Source of the DNA: Turbatrix aceti
Lineage: Eukaryota > Nematoda > Chromadorea > Rhabditida > Panagrolaimidae
Direction: 5' to 3'
Length of the DNA: 64,000 nt
NCBI GenBank assembly: GCA_963969345.1
Contig: OZ017767.1
Span: 10,236,471 to 10,300,470, forward strand
In this document: positions 55,767-64,000 of the stretch, in pieces
Position numbering within the stretch: the first letter of the stretch is position 1
Layout: each line of letters begins with the position of its first letter
Notes under the pieces: generated by a model
Database searches by the model: none
Seen by the model: the letters and a program-made list of their open reading frames with translations, nothing else
Told to the model about the DNA's origin: nothing
Program-made: the position numbers and the translations under genes

Positions 55767-56577
55767 TGAGGCGGATTGGGCTGGAAAAATTGGAATCATA
55801 TGACATAAAATCGGGAAAAATGGTTCAAAACCGCAAAAAAACAGCGTAAAACGCATTTTTGAGCGTAAACGCTCGTTTTTAGGCCAAAAAAGTCAGAGAG
55901 CACAGAAAAAATGTTACGCGTATCGTAAAATGATGATTATTGAATGGTAAGTAACAAAAATTTACGATCAAACGAAAAGCAAAACAGTCAAAAAGTAACG
56001 ATAGATTTTTCGCCGTTTTTGATTGTTTGCTCGCTCATTCAAACAATCGTCGTTTTCGCGCCTAATTCCGCAACGTGCGCCGCACTTTTCGACTCGGGTT
56101 CCTCGTCGTTGGTTTACGTTCGTTCGCGTTCGCTTTTTTCTCATTTTTTTTGCGTTTTTGTTCTTTTTCACAATTTCAGTTCTTTTTTTTCTAATTTCTG
56201 TTTTGCGTTCGTTTTTCTCCCTGTTTTGTCCATACAATCATCCAGGCTAACGCCACGTCTTTTATTTCACGCCACAATAAGTTACCAACTTAAAAAAAAG
56301 TTACACAGATTTTTTACCAAGAAAAAAAATAATGTGGCTGATCGTTCGCGCACAACAGGGACGAAACGAATCGGGTGAGGGGAAGAGAAGAGTAGAGAAG
56401 AGCAGAGAAAAGTAGCGGGGGAGGATGGAAGGAAGGAAGGATGGGGGCATCAATCGCAGGAAGCCGCCACCAACCCCGTAGACACACACACGAATGAGTG
56501 AATCATCGGCAGCGCACAACAACCCCTCCAGTGATCGTGGATCTCATGATTGCGGTGATTCACGCACCACAACTCTT
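55767..56577. other. ORC1 upstream / cofilin 3' flank
   Basis: A leader-intron acceptor TTTTTCCAG ends about 15 bp before the ORC1 ATG. A T-rich tract at 56120-56225 and a purine-rich stretch at 56380-56440 are the only compositional features. No exon is supported. Confidence 0.45.
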
Positions 56578-57278
56578 CTAGTTATCGCGGTACCTCTCGC
56601 TGAGCTTGTTGAGCACTTCCTGGTGGGCAATTTCCGAGCGATCAGAGACCTGGAATTGGAGAATTTTCTCCGTGCCAAGCGAAAGCTTGATAGCCGAGGC
56701 AGACGAGGCGTAGACCATCTTCTTCTTGATCGAGGCTCCGTCGGGGCAGAGTTGGATGAAGATGATCTTGTCCATCTTCGACGTACCGGCTCCCGGGCGG
56801 TTGCACGAGAATTTGAAGTCAAACACGGCGTAGCGACAGTCAGTGAAGTTTTCCGTGCGTTCTTGGAGATCCGCAACGAACTTTTCGAAGGTCGTCTTGC
56901 TGTTGTCCTCGTATTCGTCGGAGGTCTGACCGATCTGTAAGAAAAAATTGTTTACAAGCAAAAAATAAGGTTTTTCGTTCATTTTTATATAAAATAGGCA
57001 AAAAACGTTGAAAAGTGGAGAAAAATCGTAATTTTAGGTTTTTGAACGTAAAAAACAGCCTAAAGCACAATTTCGCAATAAAAAGTCCAAAATTCGGTAA
57101 GAACAACGTTTTTACCCCAAAAAACCCCAAAACAAACCTGCTCAGCGGTGATCGCGCTCTCAACGACGATTTCCTTGTCCTGGATCTTGTAGATGATGTA
57201 GCGAAGGGTTCGCTTGCCCTCTGACAACTGCTGGAACGTCGTCTGGCACTGAGGATTGACAAAGACTCCGGACGACAT
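56578..57278 (-). CDS. unc-60: ADF/cofilin, UNC-60A-like
   Basis: Two exons: 57278-57138 and 56934-56578 (165 residues). MSSGVFVNPQCQTTFQQLSE begins the ADF-H domain; the central actin-binding helix region reads GAGTSKMDKIIFIQLCPD and KKKMVYASSASAIK, with the tail LNKLSERYRDN. It follows the longer nematode isoform UNC-60A in length and sequence rather than muscle UNC-60B. It severs and depolymerises actin filaments in the cytoplasm. The conserved N-terminal Ser (S2 or S3) is the usual inhibitory phosphorylation site. A leader-intron acceptor CTTTCAG lies about 30 bp before the ATG. In C. elegans UNC-60B exons follow in the same gene; none is seen before ORC1 here. Confidence 0.92.
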
Positions 57279-59905
57279 GGTGTTTAGTTGTTGTTAGCCG
57301 ACGTAAGATACTGAAAGGTCGAAAAAACTGAAGAAGTCCAATAAGTATATTCACGTTCAAGTTTTCCACGGAAATCAAGCGTTCGCGATAAAAGCATGCA
57401 AATCAGGTGAGATTTGTATTTGTCATCGTTATCCTCATCAGAAGAACAATTGTAACGCGCAGGCATGCAGACAGACCGGGGATGAAGAAGAAGAAAAAAA
57501 GACTGACGAAAGAGACGAACGAGACCAAAGCGAACAGAACAGAACAAAAACAGACAGCGCAAAAACGCGCGCGCGTTCATGCCCGCATCTGCATCTGCAT
57601 CTGCCTGTAGCGGTCGTGGTGATGGCGGTCGGACGAGACCAAAGCCAACACAGACAGACGCACAACCAAGGAAAAAAAATAAATGCAAGCAAAAAAAAAT
57701 GCGAAGTGGTCAGTTCAAAAAATAGACACGAAAAAAACATTTGAGATGAATAAAAAAATAATCGTTACTCCAAAAAATCTGAAAAAATGCCTAACTCACC
57801 TGGAAGCCACAAAAACCGTGGAAAAACCTATTTTGATGTCCATGCCTTGGCAATGACTCACTCACGAACACACGCAAAAAAACCAAATAAAAGAACGTCT
57901 AACATAAGCGCCCCGAGAGGACCAAGTGACCGACGTGTCCATCCTCGCCCACAAACATACGCAACGCGCACAACGTCGAGTTGGGTGGGTTTTTTTTTTC
58001 GTTTGGCGCCATTTTCAAAAAACACAAAAGCGGCGGTGTCCCCTTCCCTACGTAGAGAGAGAGAGCATCAAAAAAGGGGAGACAGCGAGGGGGAAAAGGA
58101 AAATAGTCTATTCTCGACCCCACCCCCTCTTCAAGGTCCTGTCCTGTCCCATCCACGCTCCGGTCCCTATAGAAAATAATAAAATACGTACATTGATTCC
58201 ATTTTTCTACAATTTTTACCCCTCTCGCTGCATAATAATAATAACTGTCTTTTTCTTGTTTTACGTCTTCTTCGTGGTCTTTTTTGTCTTGCTGGCGAAG
58301 AAGAAGAAGAAAACCAGGGTTATCGGCCACGAAGACGAAAGAAGAAAAAAATTACACTGATCATGAACAAAAAAAAACAATTGACAAAGGTGATTCATTC
58401 GATTCTGATGACACCGTGATGATCGTCAGTCGACTAGTCAGCAAAAGCGAAGAAGATTGACTGCACGAAAAAAAAGAAAATGGACGACTGCGAAGGATAA
58501 AAATTTTCAGCATTTTTGTAAAAAAAACAAAAGCGTGCCTTTTTGATTTTTTGCAAAAAAAATAGGCACAAAAAATTTTTACGACTAGAAAATCAGAACA
58601 ACGTGAATTACAAAAAAAATCGTGTCAAGATCCCCAGAAATTGGATAGTAATAAAAATGAGTAAAAAGTAATGTTTTTGAACTAAAAAATATGTTACTCG
58701 AGTAACAAAAAAATATTCTTACGCAGTAATATTTTTTTCGTGTCAAGAAATGACACTTTTTTATAGTAGAACTTTGGGCCTATTTTTACGGGCAAAAAAC
58801 GGTTGATATTACGCCTAACATTCCTTGCTCGCTATTCTAGTGCAAATTATCGCCGCTAACGTCTATCAACAAAAACGAACGACTGATTATCATACAAATG
58901 GAAGGCCAACAACCCAAAAAAAAAGTTCCGAGCCAACTAACCTTTTCAGAGGAATAAAAAATCCTCAACCGGTAAAATGAGTAAAAATCAAAGCGTCGAG
59001 AAAAAAAACGCTAAATCATAAAGGAAGACGAAAACGACTCTGTAGGAGGAGAGAAACGGATAGATAGATGCTGATGATTCATAATTTTCAGACAAACACA
59101 CAACCAACTGAACAAGTGGTCCGTCTACATACAGAAAAAAAAACATACATTGATTTTTTGTGGTCTCCGTCCTTGTTAGTCACCGTCGGACAGAGAAAAA
59201 GAGCATGCAATCATCTATCCTGCAGGTCACCAGACCCTGTTTATAAACGACGAAAAAATGGAAATGGACATTCGACTTTTCTTTTTTTTTCTTACAAACA
59301 ACAAAGCAGCTTTTTTTCTTCTTTTCGCTCCGAAGACGCATCTTCGGTGATGATTCATTCGAATCATCACTGAAGATGCAGGGGCGGATAGGGGAGCAAT
59401 GAGATCGCTTACAGCATGATAAACAATCAACTAATCATGGGGCTGGGTGAACACAACATGCAAAGTCAGCTACTTTTGTTATCTTTGAAAAAAAACTAGG
59501 TTTTGTAAAAAAATGAGCAAAAAAACTGTTATTTTTCGTTGAAAAAAGCACAAAAAATAAAAAGAACGCAAGAAAAAATATTTTCGTTGCAAGAAATGTT
59601 ACTTTATTACTGTGAAAACCCACAACGATCGTGTTCTCTAAAAACGTAACGTTTTAGAGCGAAAAATTATGTTACTCAAAGAACAAAAAAAAATTCTTGC
59701 GTAGTAACAATTTTTCGTGTCAAGAAACATAACTTTTTTACGGTAAGTTTTTGACATTTGTATTACGTTTAGAAATTTGATCGTAACCGGCCTAAAAACT
59801 GTTTTTTTTGTCTTTTCGGATAATTTTGACTTTTTTTTTGTGTTTTACAAACAAAAATAACGTAAATCAAAGTTTAAACTGTAAAACAACAAACAAAACT
59901 CCAAC
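57279..59905. other. Long upstream region of the cofilin gene
   Basis: Balanced patches at 57530-57660 and 57890-58180 (with a GA repeat at 58057) probably include leader exons or promoter. A 143-codon minus-strand open frame (58330-57899) starts MADNPGFLLLL but has no domain features. 58660-58790 and 59590-59750 carry the dispersed GTTACTCGAGTAAC-type repeat. A perfect-looking hairpin sits at 59338-59379. Confidence 0.4.
59338..59379. repeat. 42 bp palindrome
   Basis: GCATCTTCGGTGATGATTC pairs with GAATCATCACTGAAGATGC around a 4 bp centre, with one mismatch. Function unknown. Confidence 0.8.
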
Positions 59906-60031
59906 CTAAATCTTCAAACGCAACTTTTCTTCGTCTGATTCATCCACCGCTTTCTTCTTTTCTCCCTTCGCCGTCATCGCAACACGCGTCTGGTTGATCA
60001 GACAGAACCTCACAAATCCTCCGACTACCAT
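59906..60031 (-). CDS. Possible 41-residue membrane micropeptide or terminal exon
   Basis: Minus-strand frame MVVGGFVRFCLINQTRVAMT followed by a charged tail (AKGEKKK, DESDEEKLRLKI, stop). The frame stays open and hydrophobic upstream (FFFCSYVCIIFW), so it could be the last exon of a longer gene or a one-span micropeptide. G/C-rich third positions here contrast with the flanks. No upstream acceptor with a good pyrimidine tract is seen. I do not recognise it. Confidence 0.3.
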   Translation of the reverse strand: MVVGGFVRFCLINQTRVAMTAKGEKKKAVDESDEEKLRLKI

Positions 60032-62400
60032 CCAAAATATTATACATACATACGAGCAAAAGAAAAATGGTTATTTGAAAATTCTCCTCATCGCGTGCTT
60101 GGAAAGAAAACAACAGCGCTGTCGATAGATAGGCTTACAGAAGAAGAACAACACAAAACGATTGTGTTCGCCCCCCAAATTCCAAGTTAATCGATCGCAC
60201 AAACACTCGTATAAATAAGCAAGGAGAAAAGACGATAAATAGCACAGGAGTGGGAAGGGACAAAAACAATTATGCGAAAAACTCTGAAAAACACACATTA
60301 CAGAACGTAATCCAAAACGTAAAAGAACCAACATTCATGTGAACGTAAAAAAATCAGCGGGGAAAAGGGAGTCTTGCAACGAAAAATTTGTAGCGGTTTT
60401 TTTCGTGCCGAGAAAAAAAAACGTTATTCGGCGTATCGTGCGTTTTGTACCGTAAAAAAAGTAAGTTTACGTTATTACATGTTTTTTTATCGCGTTTTGG
60501 GCCTAAAATTGTGGTTTTTTGGGTTTTCAGAAGTCAGATTTGCTTTACGACCAATTTATTCATCAGTGGAACAAAAAAAAATTCACGAGCGCGAGCGAGT
60601 ACAGGTAGGTAGCACGAAATGGTCAATTTGATGTTGAGGGATCTCCTCGACGATTCTCTCGACTATATTTTTTGTGGTCGACGGAGAGGTCAAGTTCGTT
60701 CGTTCACCGCGCGGAGGTTGAGTGGTACTCAAATCGGATGGGATAAGCAAGCGCATCTTAGATGGTCACGTTTTTTTGAATTGAGTATCGATTTACTTTT
60801 AAAATCGAGCACTTCTTTACTTCTAAACGTAAATTCGTAAAACAAATTGTAAACGCTCGTGATTTTCGTGTCGGGATCAAGTTTTACAGTTTTATAAAAA
60901 AAAATACGATTCACACTTGGGCCGTTTTTTTAGAGGTTACGGCCTTTTTTTCAACAAATTTAGCCCAGCATTTGTCTAAATCAAACCGATGGACCCATCC
61001 ATCCATCGACCATCCAAAACCGTCGAGTCGCGCGACGACCTCCGCCCCGCGACAGCGGTCTGTCTTCCTCCTCGCCTCTCTTTTGTACACACTCACAGCC
61101 GCCTCTTCCACACACAAGCAGCTGGCATGTGCGTGACTCGCACCGCTTCGGTCAGTCATCTCATCATCATCGTTGTTGCGGCGGTGTGAATTTTGCGATC
61201 GATACATATTTACAGTGCTTCTTCCGTGCCCCAGCTTTATGCATGAACAATGAGGAGACTTTTTTTGTTGGAAAAAAGTATAATAATGTTGTTTTTTGCA
61301 CTGTTTTTTCAGACCAAACGTCTTTGAAATGCTTGTATAGATGACGACGGCAATGTCTGATCACGTGAAATCAGCGAGGGCAAGGTACGAAAGCACACAA
61401 AAAAAACAGAAGTGCACCTAACCGGTGTTATTCGTTCCTGAACTGAAAATTATGCAATTTGGTTCGGCTACTCGGTCGATTCGGTTCCGGATCTCGATCC
61501 GGGGTTTGTCAAATTATGATTTTAAAAAATTGTTGTGCATGAACCAGAAGAGCTAAAAATGCGGAGGACAGCAATTTTGAAGCGCAACAAAATTCTCTAA
61601 CAGATTTTGAAAAAAAGATTTGCGTTAAAGGTCACAAATAGTTCAAAGGTAATGCTTCTTTTTACCAGTGTTGTCGGGTACCCGAAAGTTTCGGGTACCC
61701 GACCCGCAAACCCGACCCGGACACGAAAAATTCAGAGTATTTCGGGGCAGACGAGCAAGAACCACAAATTCAGCTGATTTGTTTTTTGTATGTTTTTTTG
61801 TTGATTATTCGTGTCGCGAACGCGAAGCAGCAACACAATCCAAGGTGTTGCACAGGGGGGGAAGGCCTTGCGCGCGAACGTTTATTTTTGTGACAAATTC
61901 GCGCTCATGTGCTTTGTTGCGCTCCGCAATTCTAATTTATTTGTTTTTATCGAAGGAATTTGAATAAGCATCACAGGAAGATGGATAATGTTGCGCGGTG
62001 CGCTTCATTGTGCTCCTTCATTTTCGTTCCGACCCTTGATAGCTCCTACGCGCCTTTCTCTCCCGTTGTGCTCCTTTAGTGCTCTTTATGCGAGTGCGGG
62101 TCACGAGAGCGGACGCCCAAAAAAAAAGTTGGGCGGCCGCTCTCGAGAGCGGTCGCTTCCGCTCCCGAGAGCGGTGCTCTGGAAATCATCCGCTTTCATA
62201 AGCGTTGCTCTGGAAATTACCTCAAATGAATGATTTTGCGGAATACTCATGCTTTTTTTTTTCAGTCTTTTCAGTCTTTTTTTTTACTTTTTACTACAGG
62301 AAAATTTATTATTATGCATTTTTTTCATAACATTATTGTTTACAAAAAATTTGTTTTCCGAATTTGAAAAAATAACCCTAAAATAATGCAAAAAAAAATT
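60032..62400. other. Gene-poor region
   Basis: Balanced patches at 60600-60740 and 60990-61190 may be promoter or untranslated sequence. 61440-61505 and 61670-61745 carry CGGGTACCC/GGTTCGG repeats. 62090-62190 repeats GAGAGCGG in both orientations. No exon could be validated. Confidence 0.4.
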
Positions 62401-62488
62401 TTCAAAAAGTAGGCCGCGGCCACCTCGGCTTCGGCCTAAAAATTTAGGCCGGCCGGTGGCCTGATTTCGAGGCCCATTTTATGCCTTG
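62400..62488. mobile_element. Right-end relic of the hAT-like CCGGCC element
   Basis: GGCCGCGGCC, GGCCGGCCGG and the end TTTTATGCCTTG match the terminal structure of the element at 12819-14402. The matching left end was not found. Confidence 0.65.
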
Positions 62489-62780
62489 GTTGAGATTCTA
62501 TATGACTTCTAGTGAACGTACGAGTTCATTAGAACGCAGCTTGGCTAGCCAACGGAAACTACGTTTTTAAAAAAGGACAAAAATTATTTGCCCAGTGTAT
62601 ATTTTTCACAAAAAAAAACAACTCACCAAAACCTCAAAAAACCTGAAACCCCGATATTACTAATAGCAAACTGCTACTTTGCTAAGCAAAGTACCTGAAA
62701 AAACGGAAAAATGTTGTATTCCCTTTTTTGAAACAAAACTCACGGCAGAATCCACCTAAAAAGTTTGTTTACGCTTTAAA

Positions 62781-62896
62781 AGCTCGTTTCGAAGCAGACC
62801 TTGGGTATACTTCGAAACGAGCTAACGTGCAAGAATGCAACGGTGTTCCTCCCTATATTTGATAACGTCGTCTATTGCATCGACGACGTTATCAAA
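62781..62896. repeat. Two adjacent hairpins
   Basis: AGCTCGTTTCGAAG (62781-62794) pairs with CTTCGAAACGAGCT (62810-62823). TTTGATAACGTCGT (62858-62871) pairs with ACGACGTTATCAAA (62883-62896). Both are perfect. A GAGCAATTTGGTGAGCATC block follows, shared with SHQ1 intron 2. Confidence 0.75.
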
Positions 62897-63159
62897 TTTG
62901 ATGAGCATCGAAATTTGCAGGAGCAATTTGGTGAGCATCGAACAACTCTGGGGGTGCTTGGAAGTCCTAATGCGATGTATACATATATATTTACTTTTTA
63001 CTTTACTTTACTTTATTACTCTTACTCGTGCATAATTACTCATTACAAAATTAAAGAGACAGTGATGAGTGCAATCTCGATAGATATTTTTTTGTTTTCC
63101 TTTAACTTTTAATCTTTACTTTTTAGAAAAACTCTGCATTTCAACCTGTTGAAAAAAAT

Positions 63160-63800
63160 ATGGACGACGTTCAATATGAAACAAACTTTGGGTCGTCGAG
63201 TTTTAACGATGAACTAAATTCTGGAGATATACAGCAAAGTAATAAAAAACATAATTTTTCTCGCTTTATTTTTATTTTTTCAGGTGCGCCTAATCAGGCG
63301 TCTTTCAAAAACTACAATGATGGCGGTTTACAAAATGCAGACCAAAGTAGATATGGGAACAAGCACCTCCTGTCATCTTTTGAAATATCTCAACAACTGC
63401 AATCGCAGAACGGTTAGTTTTTAATTTTACATGTTTTTGTTGCCTCAATTGGCATGAATTTAAATAAGTCAATAAGCTAAAAAAATTTTGTAAAAGTGTT
63501 ATGTATTCGTCGACAGTTTTCGGGTATTCATATCATTTGCATTTTTTTGGCATTTTGCCATTGTGTCAAGCTAAGATCAAGATTTTTATAGCACTTTGCG
63601 CTTTATCGATTGCTTGCAAATGAACTTAGCTGCAGGAGTCCAAAGAGGGAAAATATTGAATTTTTGTGTAGGCCTCCTGCCTTCCCTGTACTAAAATTTG
63701 AAAATTTCGTCTCAGTCCTGTCTTGGCACTACCCAAAGCTTCAATTTAAGCCGGCATTTGTGATTCTTTATCTACAGGCCTAGACGGAGAGGGCAAATGA
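63160..63800 (+). CDS. Short spliced gene of unknown function
   Basis: Proposed exons 63160-63236, 63282-63413 and 63778-63800. The first intron (45 bp, GTAATA...TTTTTTCAG) is clear; the second runs from G|GTTAGT to TCTACAG. The joined frame reads MDDVQYETNFGSSSFNDEL, then SAPNQASFKNYNDGG and QQLQSQNGLDGEGK, stop: about 76 residues, polar, Gln/Asn-rich, probably disordered. The frame is open upstream of the ATG to an acceptor-like TTTTTAG, so the first segment may be an internal exon of a larger gene. Not recognised. Confidence 0.35.
63481..63567. mobile_element. Single-arm relic of the hairpin MITE
   Basis: AAAAATTTTGTAAAAGTGTT, GACAGTTTTC and TTTTTTGGCATTTTGCC follow the order of the right arm of the element at 44661-44896. 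Confidence 0.55.
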
Positions 63801-64000
63801 AATTTTGACCATCTTGACTACGTCGCGGGTGCACCCGTTGTACGATGATTCTGCCCAAATCATGCTTTGTTTTGCTAAATCCGACCTCCTGATGCCAAAG
63901 AAACACAAAAAAGTAGCTATCACAATCTGCAAGCGATATGGACTACGCATAAGGGCTTGTCCAGAAATTACGTCATCGCAAAATCGGTGATTTTTTATCC

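Noticed and set aside
57899..58330. 143-codon minus-strand open frame upstream of the cofilin gene
   Set aside because: No domain, splice context or compositional support; overlapping plus-strand frames of equal length (57787-58179, 57926-58360).

Overview
This window is almost certainly nematode nuclear DNA. Gene-poor stretches are A/T-rich with long homopolymer runs. Protein genes have many short introns ending in the C. elegans-like acceptor TTTTCAG. Several gene products are closest to nematode proteins: an ADF/cofilin of exactly 165 residues resembling UNC-60A, and a DM protein with two DM domains in the manner of MAB-3. Four minus-strand housekeeping genes are packed head to tail as in a nematode operon. 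I cannot name the species. There is no rRNA, tRNA, CRISPR or prokaryotic feature that I can support.

Layout. 0-4.4 kb: two tandem minus-strand genes for tiny His/Gly/Pro/Gln-rich proteins, plus the upstream region of a third copy cut off at the left edge. 4.4-9.8 kb: gene-poor, one isolated exon, and a foldback element at 7.0-7.9 kb. 9.8-16.4 kb: mab-3-like gene, whose 4.6 kb first intron holds a hAT-like element with a second foldback nested in it. 17.5-20.3 kb: SHQ1. 22.1-23.5 kb: a secreted antistasin/Kunitz-like protein. 24.1-30.2 kb, minus strand: MEA1, GTF2F2 (TFIIF beta), QTRT2 and COA8 in transcription order, with splice acceptors just before internal start codons, as expected for SL trans-splicing. 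30.7-32.3 kb: large palindromic foldback repeat. 32.6-33.4 kb: intronless short-chain dehydrogenase. 34 kb: small unknown multi-exon gene. 36.9-38.1 kb: Ly6-like, probably GPI-anchored protein.

38.9-51.9 kb holds the most striking locus: five tandem plus-strand copies of one multi-membrane-spanning protein family. Exons 2 and 3 are exactly 348 and 495 nt in every copy, and the last four share a TATAAATA promoter. The first copy is dead: it has a Trp-to-stop change and a 1,313 bp TA-flanked inverted-repeat transposon inside exon 2. The family resembles chemoreceptors in layout, but I cannot assign it to a named family.

52.3 kb onward: a small one-membrane-segment protein, then minus-strand ORC1 (no BAH domain; an apparent one-base frameshift) and an UNC-60A-like cofilin. 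57.3-63 kb is largely non-coding, with palindromes, a possible membrane micropeptide and transposon relics. A short spliced gene starts near the right edge.

The housekeeping genes serve unrelated core functions: snoRNP assembly, transcription initiation, tRNA queuosine, complex IV stability, replication licensing and actin turnover. The lineage-specific content lies in the His-rich mini-genes, the receptor-like array, the secreted Cys-rich proteins and a dense layer of inverted-repeat transposons.
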